Source: Arachis hypogaea (lineage: Eukaryota; Streptophyta; Magnoliopsida; Fabales; Fabaceae). From it: a stretch of 64,000 nt of DNA. Below the pieces are notes generated by a model. The model ran no database searches. It was not told the DNA's origin and was given only the letters and a program-made list of their open reading frames with translations. The stretch lies in the NCBI RefSeq assembly GCF_003086295.3, contig NC_092050.1:154572699-154636698 (forward strand), given 5' to 3'. Made by a program: the position numbers and the translations under genes. Positions 10,320 through 22,682 of this stretch are shown here, one piece after another (positions within the stretch are counted from its first letter, which is position 1; each line of letters starts with the position of its first letter).

Positions 10320-13300
10320 CTGTAGGTGCACCAAGAGCAGAAAGGTAAAAAGACATTTGACACCTCAATAAACTCCTTTCCAATTCTTTTTTATTTAAAA
10401 ATAAAAAATTGATTTTGATGCACAATATAAAACAATTTTACCTGAATAACATTTCAGTCAAAATAACTACTGCGAATAATTATCTAAAAACCTTGGCGCA
10501 ATTGGACAATTATTTAAAAAATTTTATATTGTAAATGCATCAAAATTAAATTTTTTAATTTTAACTATTTAACTTTATTTTTAATTAAAAATAAGGTTTG
10601 ATTACTCTGTTGGTCCTTATAGTTTCGTAAAATTTTCAATTAGGTTCCTAGTCTTTTTATTAGTCCCTACACTAAATTTTTTTTAAATAGGTCATTTTAA
10701 CCCTAATTGATTTAATTATATAGGGATCCAATTAAAACAAAAAAAAATTGGTATAGGAACCCAACTAAAAGAAAAAAAAAGTGTAGGAATCCAATTAAAA
10801 AAAAATTGATGCAAGGATTCAATTAAAAAGAAAAAAAGTATAGAGACCTAATTACAAATTTCGCAAAATTATAGAGACCAAAAAAATAATTAAACCTTAA
10901 AAATAAAATACAATTAAACCATTGTTAAATAATTTATTTTCTTCTTGTACTTTGAGTTTCTAATTTCACTTATTTTATTTGTATCCCAAGGGATTAATAG
11001 GCAAATTTGGTAAATTTGCTCCTTAAAGATAAGTCATTTTCTAAATTTATTTTTGAAAAATTTTATTAATTAAGTTAATCCTTAGAAATTATAAATTAAT
11101 GTTAGGAGACTATCAGAACTTATTATTTTTTGTCATTAATTAGCTATCAATTAGAATAAGATTCGCGCATTGCGCAGGCGATAAATTAATGATAGTATAT
11201 AATAAATATTAAAAATGGCTATGTTTTGTAGAATTAAATTAAATATGTGTAAATTAAAATTAATTTTAAAAGGTGTTTTGTTTAAAATAATTTGTAGTAC
11301 AAAAGATTTGGATGTTGGAGTTGTACAAAGTGATATTTTTATTTGGTAGTTTGATTTTTGCATTTATTTTAGTTGATAGACTTAATCTTTTTATGTGGCG
11401 CTCGTCCTCCTTTTTCTTTATTGGTTATTGTTAGAGTTGTTGCTTTCTTCTTTCCGTTCGTAGATTCTTGTGAAGACATGTTCTTTATGAATTGTTGATC
11501 GTAGATTCTTGTGAAGACATGTTCTTTATGAATTGTTGAGTTGTATGCACTTTCTATTGTGTTGTTTGTTCTATCTTTGTATTATGTTTTTCTTCCGGAG
11601 ATGTGTCTTAAGTTTGTATGGTTTTCATTCTCCTTAATCTCTTAATGTGCATGTAATTTTTCAATGACATCTATAATAAAAATAACAAAAATGTGTAGAA
11701 AAATTTTTTTGAATGAGTTATTTTTAATAAGAATAATTGAAATAGTATAAAGTGAAATTACCTGTTAATATTTTTCTTTAATCCACTCTGTCAAATAATG
11801 TTTCAAGTGATGCAAATTCAAAATTGTATCGGAAAATGTTCAAAATTGAATCTTTAATTTCTTTCACAACAATTGTGAATAAAAAGTTTGCCTTTATTGT
11901 ATCTTTAATTGGTCTATACAAATCATTTGCATCTTTTATTTTCAAATTTTTTTATAGTATAAATTTTTTCTTCTTGTAACAAATATTTGAATATGTTTAT
12001 CATATTTCTCTTCACAATTACATGAAGAGATGTTTTCTGCAGTGTTAGTAAATCATAGTTAATAATTATTTACAAAATTTATTACATTTATTTTTTTTAA
12101 GTTATTAGAAAAGGAACAATGAATAGCATATTGAAAGAAGTATAATTTTAATGATATTAAAATATAATTATATATAAAATATTATAAAATAATATAAAAA
12201 TATAAAAAGCAAAATAATTAAAGTATTTTTTCGTAAATTTAATTTAAAATACAATAAATATGTTTGTTTTGTACCTTTTCATCTAATATAATCATTTCTA
12301 AGCAAAGAGACTCTTCTTCATTTGTGGGTGTTAATGTTTTTCATAGGCGAATTTTGATAAACCAACCATGCGAACTTTGATAAACCAATTGTCTGTTTGT
12401 TTGATGATATTGTCCAAAAGAATGATGCTCCATTGAGTAAGTTTGAACTGTTGTGTAGTGCGAAAATAAATTTTTTGTGCTAAAAATTTGATGTTATTTG
12501 AAAAAATAGTGATAACAGACTTATATAAGTTATTCAAATAATATGGAATTTGAATATTTGTAATGTAAAATTTATTATGATTAATAGATTATTATGATAT
12601 TTGTAATATGGATGTTTATTACATTTAATGAGTTATTTATAGAAATTGATAAATTAATTATTGGGGTTATAAATTTATTGTATTGTTTATAACGGTAAAA
12701 TATAATAAATATAGAAATATGATTCTTGCCGGTTACAAATTTGATTAGACACTATTAATTTCTAATATTGTCATTGTTAACTTTGCAACCTAATTTACAT
12801 ATATTTCTATTACTTGTATATTTTATTTTTTTGCTGATTTGAAAATAAGAGTTGATTTGGTAAAATTTGAGTGGTTAATTGACTTAATTCTAAAGTTTTG
12901 CCAAGTAAACAATGTTGTTGACATGACATTAGTAGGAGAAGAAAGATGTCTTAAAAATAATATGGATAAACATATCCATCTACTTTTATATATTAAGAAT
13001 AGATAGATAGATAAGAATATAATAGATGTTTAAAACTTAAAAGTATAAGATAAAGCATATTATTAGATTATTAGACTAAAGAAACTAGACTAAGGAATTA
13101 AGTTGATAGATAAGTGATAGCCAAAAATAATAAATTCTTATGACCCCTAATATTTCTCTTGAATTCATTGAATATGTTAGGAACAAAATTAAATGAAATT
13201 AAATGTTAAGGATATTTTAAAAATAATCACAAATGTTAAAAAACAAAAGTTATACTTTTTCTTAAAATAGGAGGGAATATTTTGGAATTTCAACACTTCC

Positions 13301-16300
13301 CTTTTTCTTTTCTTTTCTTAGGAAAAAAAAAGATTTGAATTCTCTAAATTTTAAATTTCTCTTTAGAAGGTAAAGTGTAATCTCTCACCATTTATTTTAT
13401 AGGTGTGACCAAGAGAAAATATGAGAGAGAAACCATTTAAGGGTGAGAGATTACACTTTACTCTCTAAAGTGGAAATTCAAAATTTAGAGGATGTAAATT
13501 AAAAAAAAAAATAGTGTTCATAATTATGGCATCAGGAAAACCAGTGTTCATAATCATCTGTCTTACCGAGTTTCAGATGCTGAAATTTAGATGTCTCTGG
13601 CATCAGGATAACTATGATTTTGGCAGCAAAGAAAAAGAACCAAATTAGTGAGGAATCCAGCTGGAAAATTATGGCGAATTGCTATTTGCTAAGGGTATGT
13701 TTGGTTGGAAGGGTAAACTTTACACTCTTTAGTTAAAAGTTTACTCCAACCAAACACACAGCAGCAGCAGCAATAATTACCTGTTCCTCCTACAAAAGGA
13801 ATATAGTCAAATGGATCCCATTTGAAAATATCGCTGTATGGTGAAGCTGGAAGTGAAAATCCCAGATGTCTGACTCGTTGCTCATGCACATGGTGCTTGT
13901 TTGAATCCCTCATGTGCAGTGCTTTATGATGATCTTTGTCCAAAAGTGGATGAGTGAATTGGATATCATCCATGTTACTTCTCTCTTTGATTATATGCAC
14001 TCCAATCTCTATGCTGCTCCACTCCTCTGCCCTCACTTCCCTTGCATCATACCTACCAACAAATTCTGAAACAGAGACCAGCGCTTGATTCCATTCATTT
14101 TGTTTAAACTGTAAACCCGTAGTATCTTCTAAATCATAAATCCGTATATGACCAGGAGAACCCATGCAACTTCTATCATGAAATATGTGCCGCTCATTGT
14201 GATTTCCATTGATGATCAATTCCAAACGAGGGCTAATAGAACGTTCATTATTAGACTCCTTCAAAAGAAAACAGAGAGATATGGAGGGGAACTTATTACG
14301 AAACCGGAAAGAAATTGGTTGTCCACTTCTCCGTTTCTCAAACCAACTTGGAATACTTGTTCCCGGCAAAATAAATCTCTTCTGTCCAACCTCTTCATGC
14401 AGTTTCTGTTAATCACACACGGTTTAATAATCATGCCCCACCTGAATTATCATATTCAATATCACATGTAACACAATATGAGAAAAAAAGAAACAAATAA
14501 AAGATACCTTATTCAATAATATCCTTCTACTCGAACAATTTAACGATGTGGTGAAAGATGCATTTAAAGATTGTATGTTGGGTGGAATCCCTCTAATCTC
14601 TTGAAGATTCTTGCAGCCCCAAAGACGAAGAAACATCAGAAGGTGACAATTTTTTATGCATGCTGGAAGAATTCTGACATTACTGTCTGACAAATCTAAA
14701 TGTTTTAAATTGGGAAACCGAGCAAGAAATATTTCGAGCAATTTATCTGACAGATTGCATAAAGACAAATCAAGATGTGTTGTGGTTGAACACGATACTG
14801 AACTCCCTTGCCCTGCACCTTCTTCTTCATTAGGTAGTAACACCGTATGGCTCCGAAGGTACAAAAACTGGAGTTCTTGCAACATGAAAATGCTACTTGG
14901 TAATATAATAGTTTCACCAAATTCCAGTTTCAAAAGCTCAAGTCGAGGAAGATTACAAATGGAATATGGCAATTTTTTTATGGGAGTATTAAACAATTCA
15001 AGATATGTCATATTTTCCATTTTTCCCAATATTTCAGGAAAACTCTCAAGACTAAGACAATCTCTAAGAAAGAGGTAGCCAAGAGAAGGTAACATAAGGG
15101 AAGGAAGACTCCGAAGCTTTGTACAACCGTTAACATTTAACTTACTAAGTTTACCCAAAAATCCAACTGACTGATCAATTCTAACTAAATTCTCACAACC
15201 TGCAAAGCGTAATTCTTTTAAATTTGGGGCACTTGAAACATCGGGTATATGTGTTATCCAATCATTCCTACTAAAATCCAAAACACTCATATCCACAAAC
15301 TCCTGCAAAAATAAAAATTTAAAAGAAATGTTAAAATGGATTTAATAGCATAGAGAAAAACGTAAGAACCTATTGTGCTTGCCTTTAATAGCTTAACTAA
15401 CGGCAGTGGGGTAACGCAATTGTGGGGCAACTTGAGTATGAAAAGCTTCTTTGGATGAAAATCAGCTGGTAAAGAATGTGAAGGATATCCATGCCATTCC
15501 AACACTCTTAAACTATTTGGAAGATGATCCGGACCATTGAAAAGATTGCCACTTTTAATAATAAGTGCTTTGAGGTTTCCCATCTTTTTGAAGGCCTTTC
15601 CATCCCATTCTATTACTCTAGACATGGGAGCTTCTAGAACTATGACTTCGATTTCATCGGTTCCCTTTGAACAACAAACCAGCAACCCCAAAAAAAAAAA
15701 AGATGATCAATATGCTCAAATGGAAATTATTGGAGAAGAAATTAAATTCCAAAGAAATCAAATAATATCAAAGATTAAATACTGAATAATAAAAAACCAA
15801 ATCACCCACATAAGTTCACTTACAATGTTCTCTTGTAAAACTTGTATAACATCTTCACAAAGCCATAACCGACTTCGTTTACCAGGATTTTTTGGTGATT
15901 CTTGACGAACAATTTCTCTACCCATATCTTGAATCAAGTCATGTTGTGTCACACCACAACCGTGAACCTTTATTAGAGATCTTTCAGCCAACACACGAAT
16001 ACCAAGTTTTGGGCTAACATCATGAAGAGCATGAAGTGTATTTTCAAGATCTTCCAAACTATATTCTTTGAAGCAACAAGCAATGTCAAGAAAAAGTTTC
16101 TGATGATATTCCTCTAAAGCATCAAAACTTACTTTAAGTATCTTTTGGATGTCTTTATTAGGAATTTTTTTATACTCATCTAATGCAGATATCCATTCTT
16201 CTACACTCCTTCCATACAAATTCGAACCTATTACCTCCAGAGCCAATGGAAGGCCAGAAGCATAAGACACTACCTTATTTAAAATGTCCATATAACATGG

Positions 16301-17531
16301 ATCAACATTTTCACATTTGAAAGCATTCCACCTAAGCAACTCAAGTGCTTCTTTTTTATCAAATTCCTTCACTTGGTATGTTTTCTCAACCATATGACTT
16401 GCCAACAAATGTTTGTCCCGAGTTGTTATGATGATTACGCTGCCAGAACCAAACCAATCGGGCCTTCCAGCAATTGCCTGCAATTGCTCAAGTTTTTCAA
16501 CATCATCAAGAACCAAGAGAATCTTCTTGCTCTTGAACCTTTGCTTTATTAATGAAATTCCTTCACCTAAACTTGCTAGCTGTATATCTTTCTCTCCAAG
16601 AATTTTACAAAGAAGCCGCTCCTGGAGATATACTAAACCATGTTTAATTGAATTTTCTCTCACATTTTCGAGAAAACACAAACCTTCAAATTGGTCAGCG
16701 ATAAAGTTATAAACTGCTTTAGCAAGAGTTGTTTTACCGATTCCACCAGCTCCATATATTCCTACCATCTGGGCTCCTCTATTGGATTCACGATTTAGAT
16801 GCTTGTTTACTTTTAGTACTCGAGATTCCAGTCCAACAGGATAATTAGCAACATGCAAAGGAACACGACAGACCCTGTTTAAGATCTCCTTCACGATTGC
16901 CTCAATAAAAGCATGTTCATATTCACTCCTGTCCAATTAAAAAATGTCACCACAATATATTGACTAGTTCAACATGAAGGAATTCTTTCATCTAAAAAGT
17001 TTTAATAAATCAAAATATAAGATGGCAAAAAACATACTGAAGTTTGAAATCATTGCCGGACAGGTTAGCCGCTTGATGAAGAGCTTTCCTCCATTTCTGC
17101 ACTTTCTCCGTGTCGTCTTTGAACCTCTCCTCATGCTTAGTGAACGCTTCTCCATAGCTTCCTTTTTGGTGTCTCACGTCACTTGGATCAACATCATAAA
17201 AGACCGGAAAGACCCACCGGCCCTTCCCCTTAACGCACTCCATGATCTTGGCAAGTTCGACTAAGCAAAAGGAAGAAGATGCATAGTTCTTGGAGAACAC
17301 AACAATAGCAATTCTAGATCCTTCAATTGCCTTGAGAAGTGAGGGTGTGATCACCTCTCCTTTCCGAAGCTCTTCATCATCAAAGAAGGTGTGGATTCCC
17401 TTTCTATGTAGAGCTTGGTAGAGATTGTTAGTGAAACCGTAGCGAGTATCAGTGCCTCTAAAACTAATAAACACATCATACGTGAATGCATAGCTAAAGG
17501 AAGATGAAGAGGTGAGTGGTGGCGTTGACAT
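9508..17531 (-). CDS. TNL gene C, TIR-NBS-LRR receptor with C-terminal coiled-coil exon
   Basis: Predicted exons: 17038-17531 (TIR), 15824-16928 (NB-ARC), 15383-15664, 14508-15302 (LRR), 13781-14405 (C-JID-like) and 10319-9508 (coiled coil). All phases agree and give 1,370 aa with no internal stop. I chose the ATG at 17529-17531 (MSTPPL), which directly precedes the TIR; an in-frame ATG at 17561 is possible. P-loop GAGGIGKTT is at 224-232, LLVLDD at 302-307, TTRD at 333-336 and GLPLAL at 390-395. MHD is replaced by QHD (493-495). The TIR glutamate is E92. The last intron (about 3.5 kb) contains a Helitron and MITEs. This is the best candidate for a functional receptor in the window. The exon-6 join is inferred from phase and splice sites. 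Confidence 0.8.
10595..10896. mobile_element. Mutator-type MITE with 10-bp target duplication
   Basis: Terminal inverted repeats of about 60 bp begin GGTTTGATTA / GGTTTAATTA. A perfect 10-bp direct repeat, TTAAAAATAA, lies on both sides (10585-10594 and 10897-10906). The element is 302 bp, non-coding, in intron 5 of TNL C. Confidence 0.8.
11151..13003 (-). mobile_element. Non-autonomous Helitron in TNL C intron 5
   Basis: On the minus strand it begins TCTATTCTTAATATATAAAA after an A and ends with a GCGC-AAT-GCGC hairpin, about 14 nt, then CTAA followed by T, the expected Helitron ends. There is no Rep/helicase gene. The same 5' end occurs on the plus strand at 30141. Confidence 0.75.
11458..11539. 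repeat. 41-bp tandem repeat, two copies
   Basis: The unit starting TCGTAGATTCTTGTGAAGAC is repeated exactly, head to tail, inside the Helitron. Confidence 0.85.
13342..13490. mobile_element. 149-bp MITE with long inverted arms
   Basis: The arms begin CTCTAAATTTTRAATTTC and share the GTAAAGTGTAATCTCTCACC core. The flanks GATTTGAATT and GATGTAAATT match at 8 of 10 positions. Confidence 0.7.
13693..13760. mobile_element. Very short palindromic MITE next to the exon 5 donor
   Basis: About 68 bp, with arms GTATGTTTGGTTGGA and its complement TCCAACCAAACACAC. It lies just inside intron 5 of TNL C. Confidence 0.5.
13781..14405 (-). CDS. TNL C exon 5: post-LRR C-JID-like domain
   Basis: The exon is 625 nt and ends in phase 1 at GAACAG|GTAATT. 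It contains [19 protein letters not shown] and the paired strands typical of the C-JID fold that helps TNLs recognise effectors. Confidence 0.82.
14508..15302 (-). CDS. TNL C exon 4: LRR domain
   Basis: The exon is 265 codons with imperfect leucine-rich repeats (for example NLKELRFAGCENL and [14 protein letters not shown]). Acceptor TTGCAG|GAGTTT, donor AATAAG|GTATCT. Confidence 0.88.
15383..15664 (-). CDS. TNL C exon 3: NB-LRR linker, 282 nt, GC donor
   Basis: Acceptor CAAAG|GGAACC; 5' splice site AAAG|GCAAGC. Joining to exon 4 restores the usual legume TNL reading LLK-EFVDMSVLDF. Confidence 0.82.
15824..16928 (-). CDS. TNL C exon 2: NB-ARC domain
   Basis: The exon is 1,105 nt, acceptor GGACAG|GAGTG and donor ACATT|GTAAGT. 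All nucleotide-binding motifs are intact. The switch motif reads VTQHDLIQDMGR, so the methionine of MHD is glutamine. Confidence 0.88.
17038..17531 (-). CDS. TNL C exon 1: TIR domain
   Basis: The exon is 494 nt. YDVFISFRGTDTR is at 18-30, SSFCLVE ends at E92 and VDPSDVRHQKGSY follows. Donor CA|GTATGTT at 17038/17037. Confidence 0.9.
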
Positions 17532-17592
17532 GATGATACTAAAAGGCTTAATAATGATCACTCATACAAACTATGTAATGGCTAAGGGACTG

Positions 17593-17601
17593 GTATTTAT
17601 G
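17593..17601 (-). promoter_or_regulatory. Possible TATA box of TNL C
   Basis: On the minus strand GCATAAATAC lies about 65 nt upstream of the chosen ATG. The same motif is kept upstream of copy F. Confidence 0.35.
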
Positions 17602-17670
17602 CCAACATCAAAACTAACATTGCCAAAATTAAAAGGAAGAAGAAAACTGTGATGGAATAGGCAACAAAGT

Positions 17671-17997
17671 AAAATGCTGATGACTCATCCTTTGTCATCA
17701 AGTTCTTATTCTTTTGCCATAGTAGTTGGAAGATAGGGTTGCTCTAATACAATACTAACGTCAAGCACGCCCATCTTGACTATTTTTTTAATCCTTTTCA
17801 TGTTATGAGTATAAACCTTCTTGCAAAAACAAAAAACCAAGTCTTATTTTTACAACTTGCTTTACTTCACATTTTTTATTAGACACTGATCGGATATATT
17901 AGTTAAAATGCTGATGACTCATCCTTTGTCATCAAGTCCTTATTCTTTTGCCATAGTAGTTAGGAAGATAGGGTTGCTCTAATATAATACCAACGTC
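17671..17997. repeat. Partial tandem duplication in the TNL C upstream region
   Basis: The block AAAATGCTGATGACTCATCC through GGGTTGCTCTAAT occurs at 17671-17762 and again at 17905-17997. The matching region of copy F has it once. Confidence 0.75.
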
Positions 17998-18594
17998 TTA
18001 GACAATGATGGATATATTAGTTTACTCCTCCCTTTCTATTTACCCTTTTTTAAGCATATACCTATCAGTGATGTAGAGGGATTTGGTGTACATGATTTTT
18101 TCTTAAAATACTTTTCATCATTATACAGTCTTCCTTATTATGAGCATGCAGCAACAGCAGATCAGCTTCCCAATTTATCATTGATCCAATTCCTAATTAT
18201 CATTTTTTTTAATAAAGAAATGGTCATATGCAATAATCATACGGCAGGCACATAATAAAATAAACATACATTAAAATTTTATGATGTACATTAAAATAAA
18301 TATACATTAAACTTTATGATATACATTAAAATTGTCATTACTTTCTTGGACAAAAGATAAATCACCAATTAGATAAAAGCTTGCAAATATTGCAACTTAT
18401 AAGTATTCATTCATTTTCTTTTTATCAGAAACTTCAGCTTAGCAGCTGAGGAAAATGTTTACCAGCTACTGTGGCCTCATAAGAAACAGAACTATATATG
18501 TATGTGTTTAGAAATTTAGCAAACCTGGGCTTTAAATTTCAATCTTTGCACAATATTAATATAAAGATCCAACTTACCCTCTAAGCCTTGATGG

Positions 18595-18915
18595 TTATAG
18601 AAGCCTTTCCCTCAAAGAAGAGGAGGAAGAAGACATAGACGAAGAAAATAAACCACATAACCACAGTTTCCACTTGGCAGTTCTATGATTCATGGTGATT
18701 TCCTTAGTTGAAACTAATTGGTTTGATGGATCTGTCCCTTCACAATCAATTGAATTCCATGATTCTCGTGCCACTGATGGATTCCATGATCCCTGTGGCT
18801 GTGTCACTGGACCCCATGATTCCCATAGCATTGGATCCAATGAATCCAGTGGAAGCGATTCCTGTCTTGGATCCCACGGTTCGCATGACATGTAACTCCA
18901 TGATTTTGGTGTCAT
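18595..18915 (-). CDS. Small conserved hypothetical protein, copy 1
   Basis: An ORF of 106 codons from a true ATG, upstream of TNL C. It is rich in W, S and P with repeated SW and ESW words (SWSYMS, ESWGPV, GSWNPS, ESWNSI) and ends with a hydrophobic LWLCGLF stretch and a serine run. A nearly identical copy lies at 29216-29566. This copy lacks 30 nt (10 codons after KEITM). A strong donor-like GTAAGT follows shortly after the stop, so it may be one exon of a larger transcript. Product unknown. Confidence 0.4.
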   Translation of the reverse strand: MTPKSWSYMSCEPWDPRQESLPLDSLDPMLWESWGPVTQPQGSWNPSVARESWNSIDCEGTDPSNQLVSTKEITMNHRTAKWKLWLCGLFSSSMSSSSSSLRERLL

Positions 18916-19359
18916 GTTCTTGTCATTTGAGGCCTCCTATTCCATTGCATACAAAATTACCTGCCTTAAAATTCATAATCCATGCATATCATAGATATTA
19001 TACAAACATGTAATTGTCTTGAGTGCAAATTCTCTCATAGATATTATAACAATGCTAATACATTCCAGAAAAAATAAGGAATGCAACGCTCATTGAACTC
19101 TAAAACATAAATCTTAAATCCTAAATTCTGAATTATAAACCTAGACTCTAATCTCTAAACTCCAAACTTCTGAGTATCAAACCTTAAATCTCAAAATTTA
19201 AATTCTAAATCATAAATTATAAATTTGAGTTATTGATATAAATAATCTAGAAAGTAGCAACAAGAAAGGTTTAAGGATATAAACTTTAAAAAAAAAAAAA
19301 AAAAAAAACACTAATTTTACAAAGAAAAAATAAATCAAGAATATGGATGAGGCGGTTAC

Positions 19360-21915
19360 CGAAATTTGAAACTGCTGCCGGACAAGTTAGCTGCTTGCTG
19401 AAGAGCTTCTCTCCATTTCTGCACGACGTGGTGGTCATTCCTACTTTGATGCTTAGCCATTGCCTTTTCGTAATCTCCAGTCTGACGTCGAACATCAGAA
19501 GCACTTACACCGTAGAACACCGGAAAAACCAACTGTCACGACCCAAAATGAGCCATGACTGGCGCTCAGGAAAATAATCCTATAACAAGCCTAACATAGT
19601 CAAATATAAGTTCAATAAGCAAGTACAAATATTTTACAAGTTCTAAAATAAATAGTTATATACTTTAACAAAAAATTAAAATAACTAAGAATGGTTGGTC
19701 CTGCCTGTGACATATGGAGCATACACTTCTAGGAATTCGACAAAGAATAGGTACTCATTGCAAACCGTTACTCTTGAATAGAAAGTCTCACACAGTCAAA
19801 TATTTGTTCCTGAAAAATATTTTTAGAAAAACGGGGTGAGTTTTGCAACTCAGTGACCAGACAATACATCTATAATCAACATGAGACTATACAAACATTA
19901 TCATTAAAGTAATTTTAATTAGAAAATAATAGTTGATAATAATAAGTGAATCAATAAGGGAGTTCTCATACAGAAATCAAATCAAAAGTCCACACTTGGG
20001 CGGCTCCACCTCTTTGGGTAGCCCTTTCCTCTTGTGTGTCCTAACAGAATAACAGATCTAACGTGTGGCCTACACGTTAGGCTAGCAACACCCCTGCTAG
20101 CTGGAGTCTGAGTTAGATGCATCTAAGTTAACGTCATAACCGCCGTTAACTACGGTTTTCTAATACGAGCCTCCCAAACCAATTCAAAACATATAATTTC
20201 AAATACAACAAATATTTGATCTTTCAAATATATAAGGTATCGAATCGAATCGAATCAAATCAAATTAAATCATACTTTTTCATCAGAAATCTTTTCTCAA
20301 TCATACTTTTTCAACCATGAGAGATTTCAAATATATTTCACAATTTTTAGAGTGAGTATCAACAAATACTTCAATGCTTCAAAAACAAATATTCAAATAA
20401 AATCAAACATTTTAGAATAATGCAAAACTTCATCAAAAATATATATAGTCTCATGTATAGTTTCCAAAAGTATAAACTTCATAAAAATGAGTTATTTAAT
20501 TCTAATAAATCAATTATTTTAATCAATTCAAAACCGTTCAAAGCAAATATAGCTATAATTCAAAGATCATAATAGATATCAAAATAATTGTAGATGCACA
20601 ATCAAACAATCATAAATGTAAAGCATACTCACAACGTAGTCCCTAGGGACCGAAGATACCAAACCCAGAGTGCCAAATTCAAGGTAAGGAGGATTGAAGT
20701 GGAATGGAACGAATGAGCGTAGAATTTGAACCGGAGTAGCGACAAGATAGAGCTGGCTATAGTTCTCGATTGTTAAAACTATAATCCGAACGCACCGACG
20801 GAACCTTTCCTCTCAACCCGAAATTGCGGCAGCCACAACCTCAGCTCCAAATCACTTTCTCAGCAACTACAACGACTCGGACTTAAGGGAAACAAGTAGC
20901 GGCAGCACCGGTGGTGGTTCCGGCAACAACAGCGCCATACCCATTGACCAGAAACCCCGACAGCGGCGGCGGCAGAAGAACGGCGACCTCAATGTGACTT
21001 TCCAGCGGCCAGAGGTGCAGTGGCTCTTGCGGCAGCAGCGAGCCACTCCAGCAACCCCTTGTGCAAGCTCTCTTCCTCCGGCAGCGACCCAGACGGTGAC
21101 GACTCTCCACGGACGGCGGCGGGCCTTCGGCGGCGGTGCAGCTCCAGTGACGACGGTGCATGGCGGGACAGCGTTCCTCTCTTCCTCGAGCTCTCCCTCT
21201 CACTGGCGCTCAAGGACGACGGCGAGGGTGGCTTCAATGGCGGCGGTTGCAGCTCGCGATGACAGAGACGCTCCTCCGCAACGGCGCAGTTGGCAACGAT
21301 GGGCATGAACGGCAGCAGCGACCTCCCTCTCTTCTCCGCGTCAGTGTAGGTGCGTGTGTGTGGGGATGAGCGACGGCGTGAGGATGAGCGAGGGGAGTGC
21401 GTCCATGAGAGTGTGTTTCTACGAAGAGGGTGTGGGAGGAGTGGGGGTGGGAGCTCGACGGCTAGTGAGGGACTGAGGGTTGAGAGAGTGTTTTTGTGTG
21501 ATTAGGGTTAGGGAAAAAGTAAAGGAAGAGTGGCCCACAAATTTGTTTTTTTTTTTTTTTTTTTTTTTTGGAGCTATTACACCAACCGTCCCTTCGCCTT
21601 GCTGTTATCCATGATGGCTGCAAGTTCAAGCAAGCAGAATGCAGAATCAGCGTAACCTGGAGATAACACTGCGATGGCGGTTTTCGAATCTTGAATTCTC
21701 TTGAGGAGCGTTGGCGTGAGCTCCTCTCCTTCCTCAAGCTCTCTGTCAGCAAAGAACGTCCGGATTCCCCTCTGTTTGAGAGCGTAATAGAGATTTCCGG
21801 CGAAGTGCTTGCCGGTGTCTAGACCTCGGAATCTGAGGAACACGTCGTAGTCCCATCCGTAGTCTGAGGATGGGGAGTGGGAGGACAATGCCAGTGATAA
21901 ACGACGATCTTCCAT
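19360..21915 (-). pseudogene. Locus D: lone TIR exon split by an insertion
   Basis: The ATG at 21913-21915 opens a TIR very close to that of gene B, including the catalytic-site block FCLLE. The frame breaks after GRLV where a 2,048-bp insertion sits, and the rest of the TIR resumes at 19528 down to 19360 (VFPVFYGVSASDVR onward). It keeps a donor (TTCG|GTAACC) and part of the B-type first intron down to about 19090. No NB-ARC or LRR follows; the next gene is the upstream region of C. Confidence 0.85.
19534..21581. mobile_element. Solo-LTR-like insertion in the TIR of locus D
   Basis: It starts TGTCACGACCC and ends GAGCTATTACA, so it has TG...CA ends. A perfect 5-bp duplication CCAAC flanks it (19529-19533 and 21582-21586). 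The intact sequence of gene B shows the uninterrupted site. It is 2,048 bp, has no pol gene, is GC-rich at 20840-21470 and has a 24-T run at 21546-21569. A solo LTR is the simplest reading; a non-autonomous LTR element is the alternative. Confidence 0.75.
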
Positions 21916-21927
21916 GCTCACTTTCAC

Positions 21928-22682
21928 AACTTCAAAGACTAAGAGAAATTTGTAAGCAAAATAACCATGGATATATGCATATATGCTTACAAGTCTCCTT
22001 TAATTATTTGATTATAGGATATAAGATTACATAAAATATTTTGCTCAGCCTGGAATCACGTGAAACTAGGATCTATTCACATTTCGAAGTCAATGGTTAG
22101 GGTTTTTTATATTACAAATTAATGCATCGTATTCAAACTTATTAGGTGAGGGACTGGTACTTCATCAGTTTAATATATTTACTTTACTGTCGATATCGAC
22201 TTGATGAAACTGTAATAGCGAAAAAAAATTATTTTATTAATTGTCTAGCATCCATCAATCTGACACCTTGGAATGAGATCTGCAGAAAATTTTATATGAA
22301 AAAATATGTTATTCTCTATCATCACAACTGTTTGACTCTCCTTTAAAACATGATAAAAGACTCATGGTGATGTAGAGGATAATATATTTTTTGTTGTTGA
22401 TTAATTGTAGCCTTATCCACAGCTAGTCACAAGACTAATTCAGTGGATTGCAATAATCCTGGATTACGAATAATATAAGCATATTGCTATTGCTCTAGAT
22501 TTGTTCACACACACACTTATGTAATTCATTATGCAGGAGCAGGATTATTATGCTATTGACAACAAAAACATATAACCATAAGCACTTGGCCACCTTCAAA
22601 TGTTAGCAAACCATAAATGAGAAATGCACAATTCTACAATCGTTTAGATTCATCATTTATGATGAGAACTCTAGTGGAGTTC
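21928..22682. other. Intergenic stretch duplicated from the region upstream of TNL B
   Basis: No gene is visible. It matches 8405-9500 in several blocks but lacks the LINE fragment. Confidence 0.5.

Noticed and set aside
11458..11539. Possible CRISPR-like repeat
   Set aside because: Two adjacent exact copies without spacers, inside a plant Helitron.
20883..21369. Overlapping ORFs on both strands in the GC-rich block of the solo-LTR-like element
   Set aside because: They are open on several frames at once because of GC content, have no domain, and lie inside the insertion.
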